From NCBI RefSeq assembly GCF_905397275.1, contig NZ_CAJPUY010000003.1, forward strand, positions 62,001 to 126,000: a stretch of DNA of 64,000 nt, read 5' to 3'. Below, piece after piece: positions 55,247 to 64,000 of the stretch. Below the pieces are notes generated by a model that was not told where the DNA came from, did not search any database, and saw nothing but the letters and a program-made list of their open reading frames with translations. Positions within the stretch are counted from its first letter, which is position 1. Each line of letters opens with the position of its first letter. The stretch comes from Cupriavidus yeoncheonensis. Its GTDB lineage: Bacteria; Pseudomonadota; Gammaproteobacteria; Burkholderiales; Burkholderiaceae. The position numbers were made by a program, and so were the translations under genes.

Positions 55247-58200
55247 TCAGTTGTCCTCCTGCGCTGTGGTCAGGCGCGCACGTTCGAACTCGTGCTGGCG
55301 CTCGCTGCCCTTGAAGCGCTTGCGCACCACGACGAAGAAGACCGGCACCAGGAAGATCGCCAGCGCGGTGGCCGTGATCATCCCGCCCATCACGCCGGTA
55401 CCGATGGCGCGCTGGCTGCCCGAGCCCGCGCCGGTGGCGATCGCCAGCGGCAGCACGCCCAGGATGAACGCCATCGACGTCATCAGGATCGGACGGAAAC
55501 GCAGGTGCACCGCTTCCAGCGTGGCTTCGATCAGGCCCTTGCCCTGGGCCTGCAGGTCCTTGGCGAATTCCACGATCAGGATCGCGTTCTTCGCCGACAG
55601 GCCGATGGTGGCGATCAGGCCCACCTTGAAGTACACGTCGTTGGGCATGCCGCGCAGCGTCACGCCGAGCAGCGCGCCGAGCACGCCGAGCGGCACCACC
55701 AGCAGCACCGAGAACGGGATCGACCAGCTCTCGTACAGCGCGGCCAGGCACAGGAACACGATGATCAGCGACAGCGTGTAGAGCATCGGCTCCTGCGAGC
55801 CCGCAAGGCGCTCTTCGTACGACTGGCCCGACCACTCGTAGCCGAAGCCCGGCGGCAGCTTGGCGAAGGCATCCTCCATCGCACGCATGGCTTCACCGGT
55901 ACTGTGGCCCGGCGCGGCCTGGCCCGCGATCTTCACCGCCGGCATGCCGTTGTAGCGCTCCAGGCGCGGCGAGCCCATGACCCACTTCGAGGTCGCGAAC
56001 GCGGCAAACGCCACCATGTCGCCGTTGCTGTTGCGCACGCGCAGCTTGGTCAGGTCGTCGGGCAGGCGGCGGTCCGCGCCTTCTGCCTGCACGATCACCT
56101 TGCGCACGCGGCCTTCATAGATGAAGTCGTTGACGTAGTTGGAGCCGAACGCAATCGACAGCGTCGAGTTGATGTTCGCCACCGTCACGCCCAGCGCCTT
56201 GGCCTTCTCGCGGTCGATGTCGATCTGCAGCTGCGCCGCGTCTTCCTGGCCTTCGGGGCGCACGCCCACCAGCACCGGGTTCTTGGCCGCCATGCCGAGC
56301 ATCATGTTGCGCGCTTCCATCAGCTTGGCGTGGCCCTGGCCCGAGCGGTCCTGCAGGCGGAAGTCGAAGCCCGAGGAGTTGCCCAGCTCGGAAATCGCCG
56401 GCGGGTTCAGCGGGAAGATGATGGCGTCCTTGATGAACGACAGTGCGCCGAATGCACGGCCCACCAGCGCCTGCGCGGTCTCGTTGGCGCCGGTGCGCTC
56501 CTTCCAGTCCTTCAGGCGCACGAACGCGATACCGCCGTTCTGGCCGCGGCCGAAGAACGAGAAGCCCGCCACCGTGATCATCTGGTCCACCACCTTGCTT
56601 TCCTTCTGCAGGTAGTAGTCCTCGATCTGCTTGAGCACGCCGATGGTACGGTCCTGCGTCGCGCCGTTGGGCAGCTGCACCACGGTGATCATGTAGCCCT
56701 GGTCTTCGTCAGGCAGGAACGACGAGGGCAGGCGCTTGAACAGCACCACCACGCCGACGATGATGACGGCATAGATGATCAGGTAGCGCCCGCTACGCGC
56801 GAGGATGCGGCCCACCACGCCCTGGTAGCTGGTGGAGGCACGCGCGAAGGTGCGGTTGAACCAGCCGAAGAAGCCCTTCTTCTCGTGGTGGTGGCCTGCC
56901 TCGACCGGCTTGAGCAGCGTTGCGCACAGGGCCGGCGTCAGCGTCAGCGCGAGCAGCGCCGAGAACGCCATCGACGCAATCAGCGACAGCGAGAACTGGC
57001 GGTAGATGTTGCCCACCGAACCCGAGAAGAACGCCATCGGGATGAACACGGCGGTCAGCACCAGCGTAATGCCGATGATGGCGCCCGTGATCTGGCCCAT
57101 GGCCTTGCGCGTGGCCTGGCGTGGCGAGAGTCCTTCCTCGCTCATGATGCGCTCGACGTTTTCCACCACGACGATCGCATCGTCCACCAGGATGCCGATC
57201 GCCAGCACCATGCCGAACATGGTCAGCACGTTGATGGAGAAGCCGAACGCGAGCAGCGCGCCGAACGTACCCAGCAGCGCGATCGGCACCACCAGCGTGG
57301 GGATCAGCGTGGCGCGGAAGTTCTGCAGGAACAGGTACATCACCAGGAACACCAGCACCACGGCTTCGAGCAGGGTCTTGATCACTTCCTCGATCGAGAT
57401 CTTGACGAAGGCCGACGTGTCGTAAGGCACGCTGTACTGGTAGTCCGCCGGGAAGTACTTGGACAGTTCTTCCATCTTGGCGCGCACCGCGGTGGCCGTG
57501 GCCAGCGCGTTGCCGGTCGGGGCCAGCTTGATGGCGATGGCCGCCGACGGCTTGCCGTTGGTGCGGGCGAGCGTCGAGTAATCGGCACCGCCCAGTTCCA
57601 CGCGGCCCACGTCCTTGATGCGGACCGAGGAACCATCCGGGTTCGTGCGCAGCAGGATGTTGCCGAACTGCTCGGGCGTGGTCAGGCGGCTTTCGGTCGT
57701 GACGGTGGCGTTCAGCTCCGTGCCCTTGGGCGAGGGCGTGCCGCCGAGTTCGCCCACGGCGACCTGGATGTTCTGCTCCTGCACCGCGGCGGTGACGTCA
57801 AGCGGCGTCAGGTTGAAGCCGGTCAGCTTGGACGGGTCCAGCCACACGCGCATGGCGTATTCCGTGCCGAACAGGTCGGCCTGGCCCACGCCCGGCACGC
57901 GGCGGATCGAGTCGATCACCTGCGACGAGACGTAGTTGCCCAGCTGGATGGCATCGGCGGCGCCCGACTTGGACGACACCGTCAGGAACATCATGTAGTT
58001 GTTGCCCGCCTTGTCGACGCGCACGCCCTGCTGGCGCACTTCCGCCGGCAGGCGCGCCTCGACGCGCTTGAGGCGGTTCTGCACTTCGACCGAGTTCAGG
58101 TCGACGTTCGATCCCGGCGCGAACGCGATGGTGATCGATGCCAGGCCCGACGACTCGCTGGTCGACTGGTAGTACAGCAGGTTGGGCGCGCCGTTGAGCT

Positions 58201-58402
58201 CCTGCTCGATCACCGAGGTGACCGAATCCTCGAGCGTCCTGGCGGACGCGCCCGGGTAGGTGGCGGTGACCGAGATCGTCGGTGGTGCGATATTCGGGTA
58301 CTGCGCGATCGGCAACTGCGCGATCGACAGCAGACCGCCCAGCACGATGATCAGCGCGAGCACCCACGCGAACACCGGCCGGTCGATGAAAAATTTGGCC
58401 AT
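55247..58402 (-). CDS. RND family multidrug efflux pump (AcrB/MexB/TtgB type)
   Basis: 1,051 residues, full length for HAE-1 pumps. [24 protein letters not shown] opens TM1; proton-relay Asp pair in [22 protein letters not shown] (TM4); two large periplasmic loops, TM10-12 at the end with [26 protein letters not shown]. Exports hydrophobic compounds from periplasm and inner leaflet across the outer membrane using the proton gradient. Adaptor gene 32 bp upstream, channel gene 1 bp downstream, divergent AcrR/TtgR-like gene 1.8 kb upstream. Substrates probably antibiotics and solvents, not shown by sequence. Confidence 0.96.
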   Translation of the reverse strand: MAKFFIDRPVFAWVLALIIVLGGLLSIAQLPIAQYPNIAPPTISVTATYPGASARTLEDSVTSVIEQELNGAPNLLYYQSTSESSGLASITIAFAPGSNVDLNSVEVQNRLKRVEARLPAEVRQQGVRVDKAGNNYMMFLTVSSKSGAADAIQLGNYVSSQVIDSIRRVPGVGQADLFGTEYAMRVWLDPSKLTGFNLTPLDVTAAVQEQNIQVAVGELGGTPSPKGTELNATVTTESRLTTPEQFGNILLRTNPDGSSVRIKDVGRVELGGADYSTLARTNGKPSAAIAIKLAPTGNALATATAVRAKMEELSKYFPADYQYSVPYDTSAFVKISIEEVIKTLLEAVVLVFLVMYLFLQNFRATLIPTLVVPIALLGTFGALLAFGFSINVLTMFGMVLAIGILVDDAIVVVENVERIMSEEGLSPRQATRKAMGQITGAIIGITLVLTAVFIPMAFFSGSVGNIYRQFSLSLIASMAFSALLALTLTPALCATLLKPVEAGHHHEKKGFFGWFNRTFARASTSYQGVVGRILARSGRYLIIYAVIIVGVVVLFKRLPSSFLPDEDQGYMITVVQLPNGATQDRTIGVLKQIEDYYLQKESKVVDQMITVAGFSFFGRGQNGGIAFVRLKDWKERTGANETAQALVGRAFGALSFIKDAIIFPLNPPAISELGNSSGFDFRLQDRSGQGHAKLMEARNMMLGMAAKNPVLVGVRPEGQEDAAQLQIDIDREKAKALGVTVANINSTLSIAFGSNYVNDFIYEGRVRKVIVQAEGADRRLPDDLTKLRVRNSNGDMVAFAAFATSKWVMGSPRLERYNGMPAVKIAGQAAPGHSTGEAMRAMEDAFAKLPPGFGYEWSGQSYEERLAGSQEPMLYTLSLIIVFLCLAALYESWSIPFSVLLVVPLGVLGALLGVTLRGMPNDVYFKVGLIATIGLSAKNAILIVEFAKDLQAQGKGLIEATLEAVHLRFRPILMTSMAFILGVLPLAIATGAGSGSQRAIGTGVMGGMITATALAIFLVPVFFVVVRKRFKGSERQHEFERARLTTAQEDN

Positions 58403-58434
58403 AAAACTGGCTCCCTCTGTCTGATGCGCTGGGT

Positions 58435-59685
58435 TTAGCCTTGCTTGGCGTCGGACTTGGCGTCAGCCTGGGCCTCTGCCTTGGCGCCGGCCTTGGTGTC
58501 CGCAGCCGGTTGCGGGTCCGAAGCCTGCGTGGACGCCGGCTTGGCTGCGCCATCCTGCTGGAACGGCACGGCCTTGGCCGGCGCGCCAACCTTGACCTTC
58601 TGCAGGCCTTCGACAATCACCTTCTCGCCGCCCTTGAGGCCTTCGGTCACGACCCAGCGGTCGCCGATCGCCTGCGGCGCCTTGACCGGCACCGCGGCCA
58701 CCTTGCCGTCGTTGCCCACCACCAGCACGCTGGCGCCCTGGGCATTGCGGATCAGCGCGCGCTGCGGCACGGTCATGGCGTTCTCATCCACGCCCTGCTC
58801 GATCTTCACGCGCACGAAGGTGCCGGACAGCAGCTCGCGCTTCGGGTTGGCGAACTGCGCGCGCAGCGTGATGGCGCCGGTGGTCGGGTCCACGGTCATG
58901 TCCGAGAACAGCAGCTTGCCGGTCTGTTCGTACTCGCGGCCGTCCTCGACGTACAGGTGCACCTTGGCGCCGCCGTTCACGCCCTTGACCGCGCCGGACT
59001 CGATCGCGCGGCGCAGGCGCGTGACTTCGGCGGCCGGCTGGGTGAACGTCACCCAGATCGGGTCCACCTGCTCGACCACGGTCAGCTTGGTGGCTTCGCC
59101 CTTGCCGACCAGCGCGCCCTCGGTCACCAGGGCACGGCCGGCGCGCCCGCTGATCGGGGCGGTCACGGTGGTGTAGCCCAGGTTGATCTGCGCGGTGGTC
59201 AGCGCGGCCTTGGCCGAGGCGATATCGGCATTGGCCTGGCCCGCGGCGGCCACGGCGTCGTCATATTCCTGCTTGCTGACAGCGTTGGCGGCCACCAGCG
59301 GCTTGTAGCGCTCGGCCTTCTGGCGCGCCGACACGGCGTTGGCCTCGGCACGCTCCAGCGACGCCTTGGCCGAGGCCAGCTGGGCCTGGTACGGGGCGGG
59401 ATCGATGCGGAACATGACCTGGCCCGCCTTCACTTCACCACCCTCGGTGTAGTTGCGCGACAGCACGATGCCTTCCACGCGCGCACGCACTTCCGCGGTG
59501 CGCACGCCTTCCAGGCGGCCCGGCAATTCATTGACGATGGCGACGGACGACGGCGTCACGGTGACTACGCCCACCTCCGGCGGGGGCATGGCGCCGCCTT
59601 CGGGCTTCTTCTCGCCACAAGCGGTCAGCGCCAGCGCCGACAACGCGGCAACGGCAACGCAATGGATACGTTGGGACTTCCTCAT
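58435..59685 (-). CDS. RND periplasmic adaptor lipoprotein (AcrA/TtgA type)
   Basis: 416 residues from ATG 59685; the frame continues to 59733 without better support. Signal ends [12 protein letters not shown], a lipobox. Barrel-sandwich and hairpin: [77 protein letters not shown], then lipoyl half and beta-barrel ([37 protein letters not shown]). C-terminal tail is Ala/Asp/Lys rich (about 370-416), longer than usual. First gene of the efflux operon. Confidence 0.94.
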   Translation of the reverse strand: MRKSQRIHCVAVAALSALALTACGEKKPEGGAMPPPEVGVVTVTPSSVAIVNELPGRLEGVRTAEVRARVEGIVLSRNYTEGGEVKAGQVMFRIDPAPYQAQLASAKASLERAEANAVSARQKAERYKPLVAANAVSKQEYDDAVAAAGQANADIASAKAALTTAQINLGYTTVTAPISGRAGRALVTEGALVGKGEATKLTVVEQVDPIWVTFTQPAAEVTRLRRAIESGAVKGVNGGAKVHLYVEDGREYEQTGKLLFSDMTVDPTTGAITLRAQFANPKRELLSGTFVRVKIEQGVDENAMTVPQRALIRNAQGASVLVVGNDGKVAAVPVKAPQAIGDRWVVTEGLKGGEKVIVEGLQKVKVGAPAKAVPFQQDGAAKPASTQASDPQPAADTKAGAKAEAQADAKSDAKQG

Positions 59686-59876
59686 CGATAACCCCATGAT
59701 GAAATTTTGAGATCTGCCGCGCCGGCCCGGCATGCCTGCCTGTCATCGGGGGCAACCGGGGCGCGATGCGGTCCGCTGCGTGCCCGGCAGCGGAGAAAGC
59801 GTGATGCTAGCCAAACGAAACGTCACGACAACGACGAAGCGACGAATGTGGCTTTTTGTTTGACGAATGGTATTGA

Positions 59877-59890
59877 TGACCGACTGGTCA
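59877..59890. promoter_or_regulatory. Candidate TetR operator TGACC-N4-GGTCA
   Basis: A perfect 5-bp inverted repeat with four-base spacer (TGACCGACTGGTCA), about 190 bp upstream of the efflux adaptor start. TGAC/GTCA half-sites are common for TetR repressors of efflux pumps. Confidence 0.45.
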
Positions 59891-59963
59891 GTAAGAGGCG
59901 GCGGTGCGGCGTTACACACAAGCCAACGTGCTGGACCGGATGTCGGACAAGCGCGTATTATAT

Positions 59964-59981
59964 ATACATTCAAGCATGTAT
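59964..59981. promoter_or_regulatory. AcrR/TtgR-like operator ATACAT-N6-ATGTAT
   Basis: Arms ATACAT (59964-59969) and ATGTAT (59976-59981) with TCAAGC between, in a TATATATAC-rich stretch that can serve as -10 box. The E. coli AcrR operator contains the same TACAT/ATGTA half-sites. This sits between the divergent efflux and AcrR-like genes, so it is the best repressor site. Confidence 0.65.
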
Positions 59982-60258
59982 GTTAAGCCTGTGCAGCAAA
60001 GCGGGGTTTCAGGCGCTTCGCTTGCGCTTTTTGGCTGGATGTGTGCAACGAAACCGGAATTCGGGCGTTGAATCCATGCGCTGCGTTTCCGGACGCGTTA
60101 GGATGCGCGCCGGTCTTCGCTGCAGCTGAGTGCTTCAGGATTCCGGAAGTGATGATAACGACCCGCCGGTGGAGGACACCAGCACGCGCCGCTGCGCAAG
60201 CAGCAACGCCAGGGGGAGCAAAACGGACCGGCGCTGCATGCCGGCACCAGAGATAGAA

Positions 60259-60978
60259 ATGGTCAGACGCACCAAGGAAGAGGCGCTTGAGACGCGCCAC
60301 CGGATTCTCGACGCCGCCGAAGCCGTGTTCCACGCGCGCGGCGTGGCACGCCCGTCGCTGGCGGATATCGCCGAGGCTGCGGGCGTCACGCGCGGCGCGA
60401 TCTACTGGCACTTCAAGAACAAGAGCGATGTGTTCGCCGCCATGTGCGACCGCGTCAACCTGCCGGTGGAAGCGCTGTGCGACCCCGAGCGCATCGCGCG
60501 CCAGGAGGATCCGCTCGGCGGCATCCGCGACATCTGCGCCTTTGTCATGCGCCAGACCGTGGTCAACCCGCGCTGGCGGCGCGTGTTCGAGATCATCTTC
60601 CACAAGTGCGAGATGGTGCAGGACAACGGCGCCATCTTCGAGCGCCAGCGCCAGTCGCACCAGGAAGGCATCGTCAAGATGCGCGAGCACCTGCGCCTGG
60701 CCCTGGAGCGCGGCCAGCTGCCGTCCGACCTGGACCTGGACCTGGCCGTGAATGCGTTCCATGCCGCGATCGGCGGCGTGCTCGCGCACTGGCTGTTCTC
60801 GCCGCAGGACTTCGACCTCGACGCCAACGCCGAGCGCCTGTCGGACGTCTTCATCGACACCCTCAGGTATTCGCCCGCGCTGCGCCAGGGCTATGTCCCG
60901 CGCCCGATGGCCGAACTGGACCGGGAACTGTCCACGCTGTGCGAAAAAGCCGGGCAGAACGGCGACTGCGCCCCCTGA
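60259..60978 (+). CDS. AcrR/TtgR-like TetR family repressor of the efflux operon
   Basis: 239 residues from ATG 60259; the frame is open back to 60130. HTH: EEALETRHRILDAAEAVFHARGVARPSLADIAEAAGVTRGAIYWHFKNKSDVF, with the TetR signature GVTRGAIYWHFKNK typical of AcrR, TtgR and MexR-like repressors. C-terminal ligand pocket is that of the AcrR family (MRQTVVNPRWRRVFEIIFHKCEMVQD). Divergent from the RND operon across a region with AcrR-like palindromes. Ligand drugs would relieve repression. Confidence 0.92.
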   Translation: MVRRTKEEALETRHRILDAAEAVFHARGVARPSLADIAEAAGVTRGAIYWHFKNKSDVFAAMCDRVNLPVEALCDPERIARQEDPLGGIRDICAFVMRQTVVNPRWRRVFEIIFHKCEMVQDNGAIFERQRQSHQEGIVKMREHLRLALERGQLPSDLDLDLAVNAFHAAIGGVLAHWLFSPQDFDLDANAERLSDVFIDTLRYSPALRQGYVPRPMAELDRELSTLCEKAGQNGDCAP

Positions 60979-61000
60979 CCCCCTGCCCCCCTGAGCGGGA

Positions 61001-62188
61001 TCAGCCGCGCATGGCCTCGCGCCAGCGCGCCAGGAAGGCGCGTTTGCGCAGCGTGTCCTGCGCCGCCAGCAGGCCCGGCCCCACGCTGATCGGCCTGAGC
61101 GCGTAGCCCAGCCGCTCCGACAGTGCCGCCGCCGTGTGCGGGCTGTCGGTATCGGTGCGCACCGTGTAGAGCTGCGAGGCGGACCTGCCGAGCACCGTCT
61201 GCCCTGCGCGCGAGAGCAGGAAATCCAGCCACAGCCGCGCCGCGTTCGGCCGCGGCGCGCGCCGGGCGATAAAGGCCACGCGCGACATCACCAGCGTGTA
61301 GTCGCGCGGCGCGATGACGTCGATGCCGGCGCCGCGCTCCATCAGCGACAGGGCGTACGAGCCAAGCAGGTTGTACCCGAGCACGTATTCGCCGCTGGCG
61401 ATACGCTCGATCATGTCCGCCGTGGACATCGACAACCGTGCATGGGCTCGCCCGAGCGCCTGCGCCAGATACCAGAATTCGCTGCCCATGCGGGCATCCT
61501 GCTGCGCCAGCAGGTAGCCGACCCCGGACCGCTCCACATCGTAGGTGACGACCTTGCCGCGCCAGCGCGGCGCATGCTCCTGCAGCAGGCGCGCCAGGCC
61601 GCTGCGGCTGCCCGGCGGCTTCGTCCCGGCGAAGTGATTACGGTTGTAGACGATCACCGCGGGCTCGAACGTCGTGCCCCAGGCTTCGTCGCGCCACACC
61701 GCCCAGCCTGGCAGGCCGCTGCGTTCGGGCGACTGGTAGCGCTGCGCGTAGCCGTCATTGACCAGCTTGATCTGCAGGTCCATGGCGGTGCTCCACAGCA
61801 CATCGGCATGAGCCGCGTCAGGTGCCGGCTGGGCCTGGCCGAGCGCCGCGCTCTCCGCCAGGAAGCGCTGGTGCAGGTCGATCGTGTTCAGGTCCGCGTA
61901 GCGCACGCGGATGCCCGGATAGCGCGCCTCGAACGCGCGGATCAGCGGCTGCGCCGCGTCGAGATCGGTCGAGGCATAGACATGGACCGCGCCCTCGCGC
62001 ATGGCGCGCGCGACGGTGACCTCGTACTCGGACGGATAGCTTGCCGGTGGCGCGGGCATGGCGTCCTGCGCCAGCGTGCCGCCCGCGAGCGGGGCCAGCG
62101 CGGCACCGGCCAGCAGCTGGCGGCGCAGGGTCGAAGCCGGGCATTGCGCAACGGAAGATTCGGATGGCGGCGTCAGGCGCTGGGACAA
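61001..62188 (-). CDS. ABC transporter periplasmic substrate-binding protein (iron/aminoethylphosphonate type)
   Basis: About 395 residues from a TTG at 62188; the frame is open to 62437, no ATG is found ahead of the signal sequence, and no ribosome site is clear, so the start is uncertain. Signal region STLRRQLLAGAALAPLAGGTLAQ is Tat- or Sec-like. Two-lobe binding protein: EVTVARAMREGAVHVYASTDLDAAQPLIRAFEARYPGIRVRYADL, DVLWSTAMDLQIKLVNDGYAQRYQSPE, TTFEPAVIVYNRNHF. Class 7-type as in AfuA or PhnS. No permease or ATPase in the window; the neighbouring two-component system is divergent. Confidence 0.82.
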   Translation of the reverse strand: MSQRLTPPSESSVAQCPASTLRRQLLAGAALAPLAGGTLAQDAMPAPPASYPSEYEVTVARAMREGAVHVYASTDLDAAQPLIRAFEARYPGIRVRYADLNTIDLHQRFLAESAALGQAQPAPDAAHADVLWSTAMDLQIKLVNDGYAQRYQSPERSGLPGWAVWRDEAWGTTFEPAVIVYNRNHFAGTKPPGSRSGLARLLQEHAPRWRGKVVTYDVERSGVGYLLAQQDARMGSEFWYLAQALGRAHARLSMSTADMIERIASGEYVLGYNLLGSYALSLMERGAGIDVIAPRDYTLVMSRVAFIARRAPRPNAARLWLDFLLSRAGQTVLGRSASQLYTVRTDTDSPHTAAALSERLGYALRPISVGPGLLAAQDTLRKRAFLARWREAMRG

Positions 62189-62322
62189 GATGGTGCGGAG
62201 CGGCAAGAGGGGGCGACGGTGGACTGGCGGCGCTGCGCGCGCCAGTAACGGCAGGGCGGGGGTATTATAGGCGCCCGCGGCCTGTAGACCGCATGAACAG
62301 AACCTGCCGGAGGAGAACCAGC

Positions 62323-63000
62323 ATGCGCATTCTGCTGGTGGAAGATGAAGTGGAGCTGGCGCGCTGGGTGGCCCGCGCGCTGGAGCAGGGCGGCTTCGTG
62401 ATCGAGCACGTGGCCGACGGCCTGCAGGCCGAGGCACGGCTGGTGGCCGAGGAGTACGACGTCGTCGTGCTCGACCTGCGCCTGCCCGGCAAGGACGGCC
62501 TGGCCGTGCTCAAGGCCATGCGCGCGCGCGACGACCGCACCCCGGTGCTGATCCTCACCGCGCAGGACACGCTGGACGAACGCGTGCGCGGCCTGAACCT
62601 GGGCGCCGACGACTACCTGCCCAAGCCCTTCGCCATTGCCGAGCTGGAAGCCCGCATCCTGGCGCTGATCCGCCGCAGCCGCGGCCGCGCGCACCCGCGC
62701 CTGCAATGCGGCGCGCTGGTGTTCGACGGCGAGACCCGCGGCTTCACGCTCGGCGGCCAGCCGCTGGCGCTGACGCCGCGCGAATCGACGCTGCTCGGTG
62801 CGCTGCTCGCGCGCAGCGGCCAGCCGCTCACCAAGGCCCAGCTGCTCGACAAGGTGTTCTCGCTCGACGCCGACGTCAGCCCCGACGCCATCGAGGTGCT
62901 GGTCTACCGCCTGCGCAAGAAGCTGGCCGGGCACGGCGTCACCATCGTCACGCTGCGCGGCTTCGGCTATCTGCTCGAGCCCGAGACACCGGCCACCTGA
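62323..63000 (+). CDS. OmpR/TctD family response regulator
   Basis: 225 residues from ATG 62323 (GGAGGAGAACCAGC upstream). Receiver domain: MRILLVEDEVELARWV with acidic E7/D8, phosphoacceptor Asp51 in VVVLDLRLPGKDG, Thr/Ser in LILTAQD, Lys101 in YLPKPFAIAELE. Winged-helix output: ALTPRESTLLGALLARSGQPLTKAQLLDKVF...VEVLVYRLRKKLAGHGVTIVTLRGFGYLL. Homologous to TctD, which controls tricarboxylate uptake. Transcribed with the sensor kinase gene 1 bp downstream. Confidence 0.94.
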   Translation: MRILLVEDEVELARWVARALEQGGFVIEHVADGLQAEARLVAEEYDVVVLDLRLPGKDGLAVLKAMRARDDRTPVLILTAQDTLDERVRGLNLGADDYLPKPFAIAELEARILALIRRSRGRAHPRLQCGALVFDGETRGFTLGGQPLALTPRESTLLGALLARSGQPLTKAQLLDKVFSLDADVSPDAIEVLVYRLRKKLAGHGVTIVTLRGFGYLLEPETPAT

Positions 63001-63001
63001 C

Positions 63002-64000
63002 ATGTGGCCACGCATGCTGCGCCTGCGCGCGCGGCACCCGATCCTGCTGTGGCGGCGCGGCAGCCTGCGCCGCCAGCTGCTCCTGCTGCTGGTGCCGGCG
63101 CTGGCGGCCATGATGGCGATCGACACATGGCTCACCTACGGCACGCTGCGCGATGCCGCCAACACCGCCTACGACCGCTCGCTGTACGGCTCGATCCGCA
63201 CCATCGACAACGCCATCGGCATGGCCGGCGAGAGCGTCCAGCTCACGCTGCCCGACGCCGCCATGGAGATGTTCGAATCCGCGGCGCAGACCCATGTGTA
63301 CTACCGGGTCTCGCTCGAACGCGCGGGAACGATCGAAACCGTCACCGGCTACGACGACCTGCCGCTGCCCAAGGGCGCGCTCGCCAGCAACCAGCCGCGC
63401 TTCTACGACGATGACGACTACCGTGGCGAGCCCGTGCGCATCGCCGCCATGGCCCGCCCCGTGTACCGGCCAGACGCGCGCATGCGCGTCATCATCCAGG
63501 TCGCCGAGACCGCCGAGCCGCGCACCGCGCTGATCGGCAAGGTCTGGCGCAGCGCGCTCGCGCGCGACCTGCTGCTGATCGTGCTGAGCGCGGCGATCCT
63601 GGTCGGCGGCGTGACCTACGTGCTGCGCCCGCTGGGACGGGTACGCGACGACGTGGAAGCCCGCTCGCCCGATGACCTCACGCCGCTTGCGTTCAACCGC
63701 GTGCCGATCGAGGTGAGCCCGCTGGTCGATGCCGTGAACCTGCATGTGGCACGCTCCGAAGCGATGGCGCAGGCGCAGGCGCAGTTCATCGCCGACGCGG
63801 CGCACCAGTTGCGCACGCCGCTGGCCATCCTCAAGACGCAGGCGGAATTCGCGCAGCGGCAGCTCTGCGCGGGCGGCGACGACCCCGCGTCCCGGCAGGC
63901 CGCCGGCGAAGCGGTCGGCGGCATCGTCAAGCAACTGGAGCAGGCCGCGCGGCTGACCAATCAGCTGCTCGCGCTGGCGCGGGTACGGCAGCACCATGGC
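63002..64000 (+). CDS. TctE-like sensor histidine kinase (3' end outside window)
   Basis: 333 residues visible, ending in the window at the dimerisation/phosphoacceptor region. TM1 at about 23-42, then a periplasmic sensing domain (45-180, 2CSK_N/TctE type: YDRSLYGSIRTIDNAIG), TM2 about 187-205, and the H-box FIADAAHQLRTPLAILKTQ with His268. The ATPase domain is lost beyond the window. It autophosphorylates and signals to the response regulator 1 bp upstream. Probable ligand: a carboxylate or the substrate of the divergent binding protein. Confidence 0.92.
   Translation, partial: MWPRMLRLRARHPILLWRRGSLRRQLLLLLVPALAAMMAIDTWLTYGTLRDAANTAYDRSLYGSIRTIDNAIGMAGESVQLTLPDAAMEMFESAAQTHVYYRVSLERAGTIETVTGYDDLPLPKGALASNQPRFYDDDDYRGEPVRIAAMARPVYRPDARMRVIIQVAETAEPRTALIGKVWRSALARDLLLIVLSAAILVGGVTYVLRPLGRVRDDVEARSPDDLTPLAFNRVPIEVSPLVDAVNLHVARSEAMAQAQAQFIADAAHQLRTPLAILKTQAEFAQRQLCAGGDDPASRQAAGEAVGGIVKQLEQAARLTNQLLALARVRQHHG

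Larger units (their letters stand above)
59686..60258. other. Intergenic region between efflux operon and its repressor gene
   Basis: 573 bp divergent control region. Two palindromic sites, described separately, lie at 59877-59890 and 59964-59981. The right half (59990-60258) looks like untranslated leader of the regulator gene; open frames there have no family character. Confidence 0.5.

Noticed and set aside
55190..58438. A 1,082-codon open frame on the plus strand opposite the RND pump gene
   Set aside because: It is the mirror of a high-GC gene; composition is Arg/His/Gln-rich, with no domain or ribosome site, while the minus strand carries a complete AcrB-type protein.

Overview
The window is about 64 kb of GC-rich DNA from a beta-proteobacterium of the Burkholderiaceae, most likely Cupriavidus (or close to Ralstonia). 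It contains the replication-origin region of a main chromosome: gyrB, dnaN and dnaA on the minus strand, an intergenic stretch with DnaA boxes, then rpmH, rnpA, yidD, yidC and mnmE on the plus strand. No tRNA or rRNA gene, insertion sequence, integrase or CRISPR array was seen. The genus call rests on gene order, protein character and base composition, not on a search.

Left part (1-30,400), mostly accessory metabolism and regulation: the 5' end of a DHA2 efflux transporter; a CBS-pair protein; a TetR regulator next to a DUF2855 gene broken by a 5-bp tandem duplication; the RNA helicase dbpA; a DUF72 protein; a DUF4382 lipoprotein; a chemoreceptor; a urate-catabolism cluster (uraD, LysR, MFS transporter, an exported and a cytoplasmic 5-hydroxyisourate hydrolase); an alpha-carbonic anhydrase; a MazG-type hydrolase; a methyltransferase-like membrane protein; a DJ-1 family protein; a TetR-controlled acyl-CoA/isomerase cluster with matching operator palindromes; a YdcF protein; LysR plus aldo/keto reductase; an AraC-TauD-BKACE cluster; and a CBS-PAS-GGDEF-EAL signalling protein.

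Middle (30,400-46,500): a small DUF1484-like gene preceded by a long structured leader that looks like a phage C4-type antisense RNA; a lower-GC gene combining a DUF3427-like reader with a DUF3883 PD-(D/E)xK nuclease, probably a single-gene modification-dependent restriction system; then gyrB-dnaN-dnaA-oriC-rpmH-rnpA-yidD-yidC. A four-gene insert (tam, VOC, thioesterase, CHAD) separates yidC from mnmE.

Right part (46,500-64,000): an orphan FitA-type antitoxin without its toxin, a HAD hydrolase, a glycosyltransferase, small envelope proteins, a LysR/Bug-receptor/aspartoacylase-like cluster, a complete RND tripartite efflux operon (adaptor, pump, outer-membrane channel, own terminator) divergent from an AcrR/TtgR-like repressor, and a substrate-binding protein divergent from a TctDE-like two-component pair whose kinase runs off the window.

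The strongest items for a second look are the C4-like leader RNA with mutually exclusive pairing segments, the DUF3427-DUF3883 nuclease beside gyrB, the exact 5-bp duplication in the DUF2855 gene, and the TetR cluster with repeated palindromic operators.
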